A DNA stretch of 64,000 bases from Desulfobacteraceae bacterium (GTDB lineage: Bacteria > Desulfobacterota > DSM-4660 > Desulfatiglandales > Desulfatiglandaceae), in NCBI GenBank assembly GCA_016844935.1, contig JAERTK010000335.1, forward strand, positions 1 through 64,000, written 5' to 3'. The position numbers were made by a program, and so were the translations under genes. Position 1 is the stretch's first letter. The number at the start of each line of letters is the position of its first letter. Shown here one piece after another: positions 26,930 to 36,092 of the stretch. A model generated the notes under the pieces. It searched no databases. It was not told where the DNA came from and saw only the letters and a list, made by a program, of their open reading frames with translations.

Positions 26930-28042
26930 TTAAGGGTTCCCCCCCGGGATCTGGGGCAATTGTCCCCCCTCGTCCATAAACCGCCTCAGGCAGGCATCGG
27001 GGCTCGGGTGGTAGGGATCGTCCAGGAGTGTGCCGGCAATCGCCGGGCAGCTTCCGGTGCAGTAATTGATATAGTCGCAGTCCCGGCAGAATTCAAAATC
27101 GGAGAGCGGGATGCTCCTGCGGTTCCGGAAACGGTTGAGTTCCGCGTGGTTTTGCCACACATCTTTTAAGTCGTCCCGGTTGATTCGGCCCAGTGCCATA
27201 CCGGGGATCAGACCGCAGGGGACCATGACCCCATCGGCCCGGACGGCCATCTTGGTCAGAAAACCACCGCAACCGGTCAGAAAACCACGGTTGGGAAGGC
27301 CTTCGAGTCCGTCTTCACGGGCCTTTTCCATTTCCAGCCAGCCCCGGGCCTCGGCCAGGGGGCCGGCCTGTGCGCTGATACGGCCGTTGTATTTGTCGTT
27401 AAGCCGGAGCAGGGTCTCCATGGCCAGGGACCGCTCTTCCGCTGTCAGCTGCACCTGTTCGGCGTTCTGCCTGCAAAGACCCAGGTGGGAGGCGGCGTTG
27501 GTTGAAAACCCGGGCAACCCGATCTCTTCCAGCAGGAGTTCTGCGACACTACCCAGGTCCCTGACGTTTTTCCGATGAATGGTGACCCGGACCGTGGCCG
27601 GAAGGTTGTACTTCATGAGGCTTTTAAGACCCGACAAAGCCCTATGAAAATTACCCTTTCCTCTGAAGGCGTCATGGGTGGTGTCAACGGATCCGTCGAT
27701 GGATACCTGGATCGAATCGCACCTGCCGGTGGACGCCAGAAATTCCGCCATTTCATCGGTGATGAGCGTGCCGTTGCTCAGGATGGAAAACCGCATGCGG
27801 TTATGAACAACGCCTTCCACAAGCGCCTTGAAATCATCGCGGATAAAAGGTTCACCTCCCTGGAGGCAGACATCCATCACCGCGCAACGGTTCAGCTCTT
27901 CAAAAAAACGGAGCCATTCCTCTGTGGAAAGGTCCTGATCCACATCACCCGCGCTGCTAAAATGGCTGCAGTATTTGCACCTGAGATTGCACCGGTTGGT
28001 GATTTCAAGGTCCACGGATTTGGGGGTTTTCATTACATTCAT
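26930..28042 (-). CDS. scmE: SynChlorMet cassette radical SAM/SPASM protein ScmE-like
   Basis: 370 residues. A radical-SAM enzyme: the iron-sulfur cysteines C18, C22 and C25 lie in CNLRCKYC near the N-terminus, with LQGGEPFIRDD as the SAM-contacting GGE motif and ILSNGTLI after it. The C-terminal SPASM region has the cysteine set CGG, CGLIPG, FCRDCDYINYCTGSCP and DACLRRF for additional clusters. The wording of the N-terminal third closely fits the ScmE family. Such enzymes modify peptides, but no precursor peptide is identifiable here. An ATG three codons downstream is an alternative start. Confidence 0.75.
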   Translation of the reverse strand: MNVMKTPKSVDLEITNRCNLRCKYCSHFSSAGDVDQDLSTEEWLRFFEELNRCAVMDVCLQGGEPFIRDDFKALVEGVVHNRMRFSILSNGTLITDEMAEFLASTGRCDSIQVSIDGSVDTTHDAFRGKGNFHRALSGLKSLMKYNLPATVRVTIHRKNVRDLGSVAELLLEEIGLPGFSTNAASHLGLCRQNAEQVQLTAEERSLAMETLLRLNDKYNGRISAQAGPLAEARGWLEMEKAREDGLEGLPNRGFLTGCGGFLTKMAVRADGVMVPCGLIPGMALGRINRDDLKDVWQNHAELNRFRNRRSIPLSDFEFCRDCDYINYCTGSCPAIAGTLLDDPYHPSPDACLRRFMDEGGQLPQIPGGNP

Positions 28043-28496
28043 GACAATTTCGACCCGCTTTCATTTTTTTTGGAGTCTGTTCGGAGATTATCAGAATATT
28101 TTCACGGAATCAGGCCTGAAAGTCAATGCAGAAATTTCCATAGGGTGTAATTGTTTCTGTTAGGTGTTCATCAGCACCTAATTATCATATCCAATCAAAT
28201 CAGTTATTTATGTCCAGAATAAAGAAAGCCGGCCTAACGCTTATAATTGCACCCATTTCCATATGGGTATATACGGACGGGCTGCAGAGGTCCGTTTTCC
28301 CTAACCCGGCGAAGGAGGAGAGTATTAATACGGTGCCCGGGAGAGGGGGCAGCCGACAAATCTGACATAACCGGATGAACAAATAGAGGAAATTTTATTT
28401 TTTGAGCAGCGTTCCTTGGCCCTGTTTTGTGTCAAAATGCACTTTTACGTCCAAATAAAGTGTGTTTGTCCCGAAAAATGGGCCCCTGCTTCTTTG
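28043..28496. other. Non-coding stretch between scmE and the XRE gene
   Basis: About 450 bases between divergent genes. It must hold the scmE promoter (an AT-rich TATGATAAT-like box lies near 28180 on the minus strand, without a convincing -35). No ORF, RNA gene or repeat is recognised in the rest. Confidence 0.4.
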
Positions 28497-28524
28497 TTGA
28501 TTGTGTGGCAAAAACTGTTATTAT
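28497..28524 (+). promoter_or_regulatory. Sigma-70-type promoter of the XRE gene
   Basis: TTGATT (28497-28502) and TATTAT (28519-28524) are 16 nt apart. The surrounding 36 bp closely match the putative murA promoter at 30971, suggesting duplication of a promoter segment. Confidence 0.45.
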
Positions 28525-28545
28525 TACTTTTCGGAAGTAAAGTAT

Positions 28546-28854
28546 GTGGTGCTGCCCTTCAGCTTATTCCATGAGCTCATTGAACGTTTAGAGGATGAGT
28601 CCGATTTGCGCGACATTCGTGAAGCCAGCCCTGAACCGCTGTATGATCAAAGCGAGGCGGAACAATATATCTTTATGAACCCTGTCAAACGGGAGCGCCT
28701 TGAAAGGGGATGGACACAGCAGGAACTTGCCAATCGAATCGGGGTAAAACAGTCTACGGTGGCAAAATGGGAACGGGAAGGCGCTGTTTATCGTAAATCA
28801 ACCAAACAGAAGTTAGCCAAAGCCTTCGGAATAAGCGAGGCAAGTTTCTCTTAA
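28546..28854 (+). CDS. XRE-family helix-turn-helix protein, antitoxin-like
   Basis: About 102 residues. The first ~35 residues (VVLPFSLFHELIERLEDESDLRDIREA) resemble a Phd/antitoxin-type dimerisation segment. The C-terminal half is a Cro/C1-type helix-turn-helix (RGWTQQELANRIGVKQSTVAKWE). The start is uncertain: the frame continues upstream without ATG, and GTG 28546 is chosen because CGGAAG lies 9 nt before it. Family members usually begin around this point. No toxin gene is directly adjacent, so it may be an orphan antitoxin or regulator. Confidence 0.6.
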   Translation: MVLPFSLFHELIERLEDESDLRDIREASPEPLYDQSEAEQYIFMNPVKRERLERGWTQQELANRIGVKQSTVAKWEREGAVYRKSTKQKLAKAFGISEASFS

Positions 28855-28984
28855 AAATACTAACCTCCGACTTCTGACCTCAGCCCTTCCCACCTTCCTA
28901 CCTTTTTCTTTTGTCCGTGAGCGTCTGTACATCCATGATTTTATGCTTTTTCTGAGACGGAAAGGGGTTCATGTGATTTGAGGC

Positions 28985-29626
28985 CTAAGAGAAGCAAAAA
29001 ACCGCCACCATCTCATCATAGCCTTTCTTGAAATCCGCCACGAACATTTGTGAAAGGACCGGCAGAAGATCCACCAGATGGTGCGGAAAGGATTTCAGCC
29101 GGTATTCGAGGGCTTCCCTTTCAAAGAAACATTTTTTTGCTGAAGCGACAAAAACACTTCCCCAGTCCAGACCTCCATGACGAAATAATGTGTACAGGTC
29201 AAATACATCTTTGGGCTCGTCCCGCCCCATAACAGCGCATATTTTGTTTGCGGCAATATTCAGGGTATTGTCCAGAACAACCCCTTCAGAGGTCCTTGTG
29301 CTTCTGCCGAAACGGTAAACCCTGTCGTTGACCAGATCAACTTTGACCATGGATTGAACGACAAGCCTCACAAAGTCCCTGGTATCCGCCAAAACCTCGT
29401 ATGGGCAGGCATCTGCGTCAAACGCATCCAGAAGGATTCGAATATCTTCTCGAAACAAGGGGTTCTCATTGGAGAACAGATCCAAATCATCAGAGTGCCG
29501 CTTTTCAAAAAAGAACCTGTTCAGGCAGGTCCCGCCGGTCAAATAGAAGTTGGTGTCGGTTCCCGCGACGATTTTCAGTACCCGATCCTGAATACGATAC
29601 AGTAAGCTGTAGTCTAGGTTCTCCAT
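28985..29626 (-). CDS. AbiEii/AbiGii-type nucleotidyltransferase toxin
   Basis: 213 residues of the DUF1814 family. Toxins of this class transfer nucleotides to tRNA or other targets and are half of type IV toxin-antitoxin or abortive-infection systems. The nucleotidyltransferase signature reads YLTGGTCLNRFFFEKRHSDDLDLF as two parts (GGT at residues 31-33; S45, D47, D49). A later NKICAVMGRDEPKDVFDLY carries the conserved K and RD..D region. The upstream gene overlaps by 13 nt and is the likely partner. Confidence 0.75.
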   Translation of the reverse strand: MENLDYSLLYRIQDRVLKIVAGTDTNFYLTGGTCLNRFFFEKRHSDDLDLFSNENPLFREDIRILLDAFDADACPYEVLADTRDFVRLVVQSMVKVDLVNDRVYRFGRSTRTSEGVVLDNTLNIAANKICAVMGRDEPKDVFDLYTLFRHGGLDWGSVFVASAKKCFFEREALEYRLKSFPHHLVDLLPVLSQMFVADFKKGYDEMVAVFCFS

Positions 29627-29931
29627 GCATATTCTTTCGCCAGGTCGCGGTTGCCTGTCATATTGGCCGCAACGAGACGAAGCCTTTTTGTATCTCTGCC
29701 GGTTTTCATGTAGCGATCAAGCAGCGGCTGCCATTTTTCAGGTTCAAACAAAGCGCGAATATGCCGGGAGGGATAAGAACTGTTTTCAACAATCTTGGAG
29801 AATATGAAACGATCGAAACCCGGGTCATTTTCAGCCAGGCGGCTCAGGATCTCTTCGGCGGAGATCTGATAATCTTTCCAGAAACATTCCAGCAGAACCG
29901 TCCGGGCGCTTATCATTTTAGGATTTCCCAT
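29614..29931 (-). CDS. Probable antitoxin partner of the AbiEii-type toxin
   Basis: About 105 residues from the ATG at 29931; a longer frame runs to 29970. No family name is certain. It has NDPGFDRFIFSKIVENSSYPSRHIRALFEPEKW and a helical, charged C-terminus. The 13-nt overlap with the nucleotidyltransferase and the order small-gene-first fit a toxin-antitoxin pair. A dyad just upstream could be its operator. Confidence 0.5.
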   Translation of the reverse strand: MGNPKMISARTVLLECFWKDYQISAEEILSRLAENDPGFDRFIFSKIVENSSYPSRHIRALFEPEKWQPLLDRYMKTGRDTKRLRLVAANMTGNRDLAKEYAWRT

Positions 29932-29960
29932 ATGGATATATATCTTTTCCGAACATTTGA

Positions 29961-29994
29961 GTTCGCGCACTCGATACCTCAGTGTATTGCGAAC
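29961..29994. promoter_or_regulatory. Imperfect dyad upstream of the toxin-antitoxin pair
   Basis: GTTCGC...ACT and AGT...GCGAAC arms (outer 6-bp arms exact) frame a central region about 30-60 nt before the antitoxin ATG. Possible autoregulatory operator; spacing of the inner arms is asymmetric. Confidence 0.3.
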
Positions 29995-30171
29995 GTATTC
30001 GGGCCCATTTTATCACGATGCCCTAAAATATAAAGCATTTTCTGCCTGATCTTCAACAAACCCCACCGGGAAAAAGAGGGAGAACGGAGATAGGGGTCTG
30101 CCTTTGACAAGGGACAAATGAAAAGATAGAGTCCTCTTGAAAGAGATAAGGGGTTGAAATATCGCCGCCAT

Positions 30172-30958
30172 GGGCTTGGTTCTAACTTCGCCCGTTTAAA
30201 CGATGAACGATAAAAAATACGCTGAGATAGGGAAAGTTTATCATCCATACAACCTGAAAACCGGCCAGAAACAGGATTCGGAAACCGTTTCCGAACTTTT
30301 GTCCGGCTGCTTTGATGAAATCCATAAGGCGACCACCGACCTTTCACATCGGTGTAAGGAGCGCGTCAATAAAGCCCAACGTGTTATGCGTGACATGGTT
30401 GCCACAATCGCTTTTTTCTTTAACATGGTCGATATTTACCTTGAAAACATGCAATTATCGGATCACGACAAGCGCTTGATGAACAGCTATCTGATCCCGG
30501 GGCACTATTTAAAACTGGCAGCAAGTAAGGAGAGAGATGTTGATCGCAAAGCCCATCTCTTTGAAAATGCACAAGAGTTGTTATCGATTGTTAACAGACT
30601 TGAAGACCTCGGTGAAATAAGCTCGGATTGTGCAATAGAAAAACTCGAGAAAGCCGCCAAGAATTTCGCTCAAATTTTTCAAAGATCGAGTTCCTGCGTT
30701 GAAGGAAGGAATGCGCAACTGGCCCTTCGCCATCAGGGAATTCATCGACTGAGTAATCGACATTTGCAAGCCCTTACTGTCATGCACAACTATTACGTCA
30801 GAAGACGGGACGGAACAACGGCTGCCGAACGATTATTTGAGGCGAAACCAAACGACCTTTTTGAATTTCTATTGGATAGAATGGATTATCCAGCGCGACC
30901 GAGGAACCGTCTGAAATTAGCCGCTTAGGGGGTTGTGGGCGAAGTTAGAACCAAGCCC
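30172..30958 (+). mobile_element. Internally deleted insertion sequence with perfect 22-bp ends
   Basis: GGGCTTGGTTCTAACTTCGCCC at 30172-30193 is repeated exactly in inverted orientation at 30937-30958 (22 bp; shown here by its ends GGGCTTGG and TTCGCCC). The 787-bp interior carries only the C-terminal half of a DUF6399-type transposase, beginning 9 nt after the left repeat. The element has therefore lost about half its length but kept both ends, making it mobilisable in trans at most. No target-site duplication is obvious. Confidence 0.75.
30203..30928 (+). pseudogene. Transposase C-terminal half (DUF6399)
   Basis: 241 residues. Starts at NDKKYAEIGKVYHPY, which in full-length relatives is an internal segment. 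It contains the conserved SSSCVEGRNAQLALRHQG, LSNRHLQALTVMHNYYVRR and DGTTAAERLF motifs and ends LLDRMDYPARPRN. The N-terminal half, with the helix-turn-helix and first catalytic acids, is absent because of the deletion next to the left inverted repeat. The ATG at 30203 is fortuitous or adapted. Confidence 0.75.
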
Positions 30959-30970
30959 GAGAAATGATTC

Positions 30971-30998
30971 TTGACTGTATGGCAAAAACCGTTATTAT
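30971..30998 (+). promoter_or_regulatory. Sigma-70-type promoter of murA
   Basis: TTGACT (30971-30976) and TATTAT (30993-30998) with 16-nt spacing, about 50 nt before the murA ATG and 13 nt after the deleted insertion sequence. The insertion thus sits immediately upstream of the only visible murA promoter. Confidence 0.55.
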
Positions 30999-31046
30999 TA
31001 TTCTTCCCGATTAACGCCAACCGCACAGTTCTAAAACGGAAATGCC

Positions 31047-32312
31047 ATGGACAAAATTGTGATTGAAGGCGGCCACCCGCTGAAGGGGGTCGTCAAAGTA
31101 AGTGGCGCCAAGAACGCGGCGCTCCCCGCCATAGCGGCATGCCTTCTGACCGGGGGACCCCATACCCTAAGGGGAATTCCCCTCCTCAGGGATATTCGCA
31201 CCATCAAAAGCATCATGGAAAAACTGGGAACGGTTTTCAAGGGAAGCGGTGATGTACTGGAAGTCAATTCGGACAACCTCACCGCTCACGAAGCCCCCTA
31301 CGAGCTGGTCAAGACCATGCGCGCATCCATCCTCCTGCTGGGGCCGCTTCTGGCTCGCCTGGGGCAAGCCAAAATATCCCTTCCCGGCGGGTGCGCCATC
31401 GGTGCGCGACCCATAAACCTGCACTTGAAGGCCCTGGTTTCCATGGGCGCGGACATACACCTGGAACATGGTTACATCAACGCAGAAGCCAAAAAACTGA
31501 AAGGCGCGGACGTTTTTTTTGACATTCCCACGGTAACGGGCACGGAAAACATTATGATGGCGGCCGTAACCGCCCAAGGGACCACGACCCTGCGAAACGC
31601 CGCCAATGAGCCGGAAATCAAAGATCTGGCGCAAATGCTCTGCGCCATGGGCGCTGATATCGAGGGAGCCGGTACCGACACCATCGTGATTCACGGCGTG
31701 GATAATCTCGCGCCATGTGAACACACCATCATCCCCGATAGAATTGAAGCCGGCACCTTTATGATTGCCGCAGCACTGACCCGAGGTGATGTTGACATAC
31801 AAGGATGCAGACCCGATCACCTCATGGCACTAATGGAAAAGCTTCAGCAAACCGGCGCTGAGGTCACAAAAATGGACGAATCCATCCATGTTAAAGGTCC
31901 CGAATCCATTGAAAGCGTTGATATCAAGACCATGCCTTTCCCGGGATTTGCCACGGATCTCCAGGCCCAGTTCATGGCGCTCATGACGGTAGCCAAAGGA
32001 TGGAGCATGTTCAGGGAAACGGTATTTGAAAACCGTTTCATCCATGTAAGTGAACTCAGGCGTCTCGGTGCCGACATCGAAATCAACGGAAACCAGGCAC
32101 TGGTAAAGGGCAGGGAGAAGCTGCTTTCTGCCCCGGTCATGGCAACGGATTTAAGGGCCAGCGCCTCCCTGATCCTGGCCGGTCTGGTGGCCGAAGGGGG
32201 CGCCACGGAAGTACACCGCATCTATCACCTGGACAGGGGATACGAGGATATTGAAAACAAATTCAGGGCACTGGGCGCCAAGATCCGACGCGAAAAAGGA
32301 CCGTCCGTTTAA
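31047..32312 (+). CDS. murA: UDP-N-acetylglucosamine 1-carboxyvinyltransferase MurA
   Basis: 421 residues, full length. It catalyses the first committed step of peptidoglycan synthesis: enolpyruvyl transfer from PEP to UDP-GlcNAc. K22/N23 (SGAKNAALP) bind substrate. Catalytic Cys116 lies in [11 protein letters not shown], so a fosfomycin-sensitive type is expected. [12 protein letters not shown] and [10 protein letters not shown] are conserved. The C-terminal 40 codons are duplicated, with changes, just before comEC at 36.95 kb. The original downstream neighbour was therefore probably comEC. Confidence 0.96.
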   Translation: MDKIVIEGGHPLKGVVKVSGAKNAALPAIAACLLTGGPHTLRGIPLLRDIRTIKSIMEKLGTVFKGSGDVLEVNSDNLTAHEAPYELVKTMRASILLLGPLLARLGQAKISLPGGCAIGARPINLHLKALVSMGADIHLEHGYINAEAKKLKGADVFFDIPTVTGTENIMMAAVTAQGTTTLRNAANEPEIKDLAQMLCAMGADIEGAGTDTIVIHGVDNLAPCEHTIIPDRIEAGTFMIAAALTRGDVDIQGCRPDHLMALMEKLQQTGAEVTKMDESIHVKGPESIESVDIKTMPFPGFATDLQAQFMALMTVAKGWSMFRETVFENRFIHVSELRRLGADIEINGNQALVKGREKLLSAPVMATDLRASASLILAGLVAEGGATEVHRIYHLDRGYEDIENKFRALGAKIRREKGPSV

Positions 32313-32334
32313 TCGTCCCCGCTCCCTTGCCTGA
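32251..32334 (+). pseudogene. comEC 5' fragment left behind murA
   Basis: A 27-codon frame starts at a TTG inside the end of murA. It reads [23 protein letters not shown] and stops at 32332. The intact comEC at 37011 starts with the same TTG context and [26 protein letters not shown] similarity continues to about 32390. This is the first copy of a duplicated murA-comEC junction. Confidence 0.7.
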
Positions 32335-32464
32335 TCTCATTTGCAAGGGGTCCTCTTTCGGCACACTTTGTCTCATGCGATCATCAAATCATACCCCCTG
32401 GATCCGCCCCCGCAACATCATAGTTGTCATATCTCTTTGACAAACCAGAAAAATTTCCACATAA

Positions 32465-33463
32465 CCCTTCGTTTCAAAACAGATTCGGACTACCGCGCAG
32501 TACAGCAAGGTCCTCTTTGGGTCGGCCGCCATGAGCATCGCCGCGGGACAATATCCTGCAGCCAATTTGCTGGATATGATCGTCCATATGTCCCTTATGC
32601 GTTATGCCATGGAAAAATACTGGGTTCCCCAAGTATACCATAACCAAGGCGCCGGCCTGAAAGCGGTGTATGAACGGCTTGAGCCGAGAGCCTGGAAAAT
32701 GTCTGAAATGGTCCTGACAACGGCGCAGCAGGTTCAGCTGCGGCAGCTGATTCAAGAATGGATCGAAGCCATCCCCGGTCAATATTATGTCTCGGAGGTT
32801 CGCTTGATCGATTTCGTCGAGATGGGTGGAATGCACCCGACAGCTGCCGTCCGGGAAGCCGCAGGATTGCTGGACGATGTTGAAAGAGCCCTGACCAGCG
32901 TGGACAGGACCCTGCTGCTCTCTGAGCGTGCCATGTTTTATCTGGAACGTCTGCCACGCACCATAACAATGCAGACCGAACTCATGATGGCCCAACTGGC
33001 AACCATTCCCGAAATGGAAACGCTGATTGCCAACACAAGCCGCCTTGCCACGGTAGCAGAAGATTTGCCTGTGCAGGTAAACGAAATGCGACAGGAAACC
33101 ATGACAGAACTTACCGGCTGGATCGAAATCGAAAGACAAAAACTTTTCGCCGATTTGATCTCCCAGGAAAACCGGTTAAAAGGGCTTCTGGCGGAAGTCC
33201 GCCTGTCTCTTAAAGCGGGGAGCGAGCTGACCGATAAAATCAACACAACGGTTCGAATGGTGGACCCCCTTTATCGGATGATGAATGCCAGTAATGCCAA
33301 GGCCTCTCCCACAGAGCCCGTGGACTACATATCAGTTCTCGACCGGAGTATTGTGGCCATCGAGCGGCTGGATGCGCTTTTGGCCCACGCATCGCCCCTT
33401 TTTGGGTCCCGAAGGCCAGCCACTGAATACGGCTGCATTGAAAGAAACCTTAACCCTCGTTGA
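32465..33463 (+). pseudogene. Remnant of a hypothetical membrane-associated protein
   Basis: The longest ATG-started part (32531) gives 310 residues. Family-like coding sequence continues upstream of this ATG (SKVLFGSAAMSIAAGQYP) until a stop at 32462, so the N-terminus is missing. The helical body includes NLLDMIVHMSLMRYAMEKYWVPQV and long coiled-coil-like stretches (about residues 120-260). The C-terminal tail (EYGCIERNLNPR) appears shifted out of frame at about 33410, and no membrane segment follows where relatives would have one. Function unknown. Confidence 0.5.
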
Positions 33464-33561
33464 GAATCAGCCTTTCGCCTTGGCGCCTATCTGATCGGAA
33501 TCTTTTTAATGGGCCTCCCACGTGAAGCGGACCCTGTAAAGGCCCTTCGGATGGCCAAATG

Positions 33562-33655
33562 AAAGGGAAACTGAGGACGTTAGGACTTCGGTTTCTCTGC
33601 CAGGGTTCATCTCTGATGACCTGCCCAAGCTGGCATGGATCAAAGGGGTGACTGA
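33562..33655 (+). pseudogene. Fragment of a BrnA-like antitoxin gene
   Basis: The DNA around GACTTCGGTTTCTCTGCC and CAGGGTTCATC matches the brnA gene at about 36186-36284 (high similarity over ~95 bp, including the CTGAGGACGTTAGGACTTCG start). It has no intact frame. It forms a direct repeat with the intact copy 2.6 kb downstream. Confidence 0.65.
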
Positions 33656-33735
33656 AATTCAAATGACTGAAAAACGGATCAGTGATCACGAATTAACTTG
33701 AAATTTAAATCATATATCAAAATGGGGGAGATATC

Positions 33736-34166
33736 ATGCGTTATGCCAATGGTGTTGTATTGAGTATTTTGGTTTTATTTTCCCAATGGCGGTTTTGGCC
33801 GGGTTGATCTGGCTCAAGAATGCCAATTGTTTTGGGTTAGAAACCTGGTTCGATGCGATTTCGTCCTGCAACGCCCTCGCAAGTGGATCGTGTGGTCTTT
33901 CCGATGGCTCTTCAGCAGGCGACTGGCGCCTTCCCAATATTAAGGAGATCTTGAGTTTGATTGATTATGGCGAATTTACTCCTGCGCTTCCTTCGAACCC
34001 CTTTACGGACGTGAAATCAGCCCTGACGGACCAATACTATTGGTCGAGTACAATGAACCAGAACGCATCGACCCACAAATGGACTGTAAAACTGGACTTC
34101 GGCTATCTGAAAAGCGAATTAAACTCCGAAGACCGCTACGCTTGGCCTGTTCGGGGCGGACAGTAA
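33736..34166 (+). pseudogene. DUF1566 secreted protein, frameshifted
   Basis: ATG 33736 begins a signal-peptide-like frame (MRYANGVVLSILVLF) that ends in TGA at about 33807. The DUF1566 domain continues in another frame (from 33786): CGLSDGSSAGDWRLPNIKEILSLID, YYWSSTMNQN and YAWPVRGG. An indel around 33785 separates the leader from the domain. If real, the domain would no longer be exported. It resembles the fragment at 65-439. Confidence 0.65.
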
Positions 34167-34280
34167 AGGAATTGAATATTGTCGGAGAAAGAATATTAAG
34201 AATAAAGGAGCGATCCCACTGCGGCAGAACAAAAATTGTCAACCTTCAATTTTCAATAGTCAATGGATAAGGGGGCTGAA

Positions 34281-35384
34281 ATGAAAGGGATTGTTAAGAG
34301 CATCATGCAATCGGGATTGGTCTGGCTGATATGCTTTGGTCTTTTCAACCTGCAACCGACATGGGCGGCTGGAAACATTGACAACACAAATAAATACGCG
34401 TGGTCGGAGAATTCAGGATGGCAAAACTTCCGGCCCACAGACGGCGGAGTGACGGTCTATAACGCGTATCTCTCCGGCTATGCCTGGGCCGAAAACGTGG
34501 GGTACATCCATTTCCAGAATGCCTCTCCCGAATACTACGTTAAGCAGGAACCACGCGTACCCAGTGTAACCACTCAGACAGCGACCGGCATCGGTACAAC
34601 AACAGCAACCGGAAACGTGAATATCACGGATCTCGGCTCTTCCAATCCCACGCAGCACGGTGTCTGCTGGAACACCAGCGGGACTCCGACAACGGCGGAT
34701 AGCAAAACAGAAGATGGTCCGTCTTCTGCAACCGGGGCATTCACTTCACTCATTACGGGATTGCGACCGGGTACCGATTATTATGTAAGAGCCTATGCGA
34801 CCAATACGGGCGGAACATCATATGGCAATCAGATCTCCTTCACCTCTGCGGGGAAAATGGCCACCGGATACCCTCACTCCTACAAGGTCACGGTGACAAA
34901 AGTTGAAATGTATAATGGAACGTCATGGGTAACCATATTTTCAGGAACTGCACAGCTTGATATGGTGCCAGGTGGAACGTTTCCTGGGATCAGCGATCTA
35001 AGCCTCCCGGCAGGCACTTACTCCCAGGTAAGGATCACCTTCAAGAATTCATTCCCTGTTCCAGGCACACTAAGCCATGGCGGAACTGCATATTATACCA
35101 CAGCCACCACGTTTGAAGGGCAGACCAACCTGGATAGCACCCCTACAACCGTAGCCGGGAACATGGCGGAATTTACGTTTTATGAGCCCGCGTGGGGGGC
35201 ACTCAACGCAGATGTTACGCAGACATACTCGATTACCCCGGTCACCATCGGGCAGGGAACTGATTATCAGCCGACCCTAAGATTTACCGTAAGCACCACC
35301 TTTAACTTGAACGAGAGTGCCGCCCCCAGCAGTACCGAATATTTCACGCTGGGTGTACCTCCCGTGAGTGTTGTTGTGCCATGA
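34281..35384 (+). CDS. Secreted FN3-like repeat / DUF4382-like protein
   Basis: 367 residues from ATG 34281 (AAGGGGG upstream). Signal peptide 1-35 (cut after TWAA). Residues ~36-85 form a small domain (YAWSENSGWQNFRPTDGG). Residues ~90-190 form an FN3-like repeat (PSVTTQTATG, HGVCWNTSGTP, TDYYVRAYATNTGGTSYGNQ). The rest resembles DUF4382 (YKVTVTKVEMYNGTSWVTI, LPAGTYSQVRITF). An extracellular structural or adhesive role is inferred. A decayed copy of its FN3 part lies at 36413-36595. The next gene encodes a small Tat-leader protein. Confidence 0.65.
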   Translation: MKGIVKSIMQSGLVWLICFGLFNLQPTWAAGNIDNTNKYAWSENSGWQNFRPTDGGVTVYNAYLSGYAWAENVGYIHFQNASPEYYVKQEPRVPSVTTQTATGIGTTTATGNVNITDLGSSNPTQHGVCWNTSGTPTTADSKTEDGPSSATGAFTSLITGLRPGTDYYVRAYATNTGGTSYGNQISFTSAGKMATGYPHSYKVTVTKVEMYNGTSWVTIFSGTAQLDMVPGGTFPGISDLSLPAGTYSQVRITFKNSFPVPGTLSHGGTAYYTTATTFEGQTNLDSTPTTVAGNMAEFTFYEPAWGALNADVTQTYSITPVTIGQGTDYQPTLRFTVSTTFNLNESAAPSSTEYFTLGVPPVSVVVP

Positions 35385-35499
35385 GGTTGGGTTACGGGTT
35401 GCGGGTTTTTTCAATTTTACCCCGTTAAATTTTCACTTTGTGAAACGGCGGAGCCGATTTTACCGGGGCGTCAATATTTAATCGAAAGGGGATAGCACC

Positions 35500-35715
35500 G
35501 TGAATGAATCTCAGAAATCAGAGGCCCTTTCCGTGAGTCGGAGGGAGTTCTGCAGGAAGGCAATCAAGCGCTCTTCAATCGCTGCGGCGGCAGGTGTCGC
35601 GGGTTATCTTGCCTACAGGAAGCCTGCAGTCAGGAGCTTCTTTGGGGCAAGCGATGCTTATGCGACATCCACGGGGCCTGGCAGGTTTTCCCTGAAGGGA
35701 GACAGCAATTCGTAA
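35500..35715 (+). CDS. Small protein with twin-arginine-like leader
   Basis: 71 residues from GTG 35500 (AAAGGGGAT upstream). The sequence SRREFCRKAIKRSSIAAAA is a twin-arginine-type export signal, followed by GVAGYLAYRKPAVRSF and a short glycine-rich tail. There is no catalytic domain. Its role is unknown; it may accompany the secreted protein upstream. As the mature part is only about 25 residues, it could also be a small membrane-anchored protein. Confidence 0.55.
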   Translation: MNESQKSEALSVSRREFCRKAIKRSSIAAAAGVAGYLAYRKPAVRSFFGASDAYATSTGPGRFSLKGDSNS

Positions 35716-35792
35716 CGCCGGGGTTTTGTGGGGCTACTATTGACCTGTTCCTTTTTCCTGAATTAACCTTGATTTGATACCGCATAGAGAGT

Positions 35793-36092
35793 ATGCTTCC
35801 TCGTATGAATGCACGATACCGGTATATAGAGTGGGATGACGGCAATCTCTGGAAAAACGAAATAAAGCATGGGGTAACAGCGGAAGAGATTGAACAGTGT
35901 TTTAATAATCCCCCTTCTGTTATTTTACCTCATAAAAAAATCACCGACCGTCGTGTGTTACTGGGCCGGGCCTTTGGCGGGCGCCGCCTTTTCGTCGTAT
36001 TTCAGCATAAATCAGGTGAAGTTGCTCGGCCAATACATGCGAGGGACATGAAGACAAACGAGAGGCATCTTTATGAAAAATACGCAAAATAA
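35793..36092 (+). CDS. brnT: BrnT-family toxin (DUF497)
   Basis: 99 residues. BrnT toxins are RelE-fold ribonucleases that stop translation. Seen: YIEWDDGNLWKNEIKHGVTAEEIEQCF, RRVLLGRAFGGRRLFVVF and the end HARDMKTNERHLYEKY, where the basic and histidine residues carry activity in the family. It overlaps the antitoxin gene by 20 nt in the standard toxin-first order. ATG 35805 is an alternative start. Confidence 0.8.
   Translation: MLPRMNARYRYIEWDDGNLWKNEIKHGVTAEEIEQCFNNPPSVILPHKKITDRRVLLGRAFGGRRLFVVFQHKSGEVARPIHARDMKTNERHLYEKYAK

Noticed and set aside
28985-29931. Complete AbiE phage-defence system
   Set aside because: The nucleotidyltransferase is clear, but the partner does not show a recognisable AbiEi domain, so only a toxin-antitoxin-like pair is claimed.
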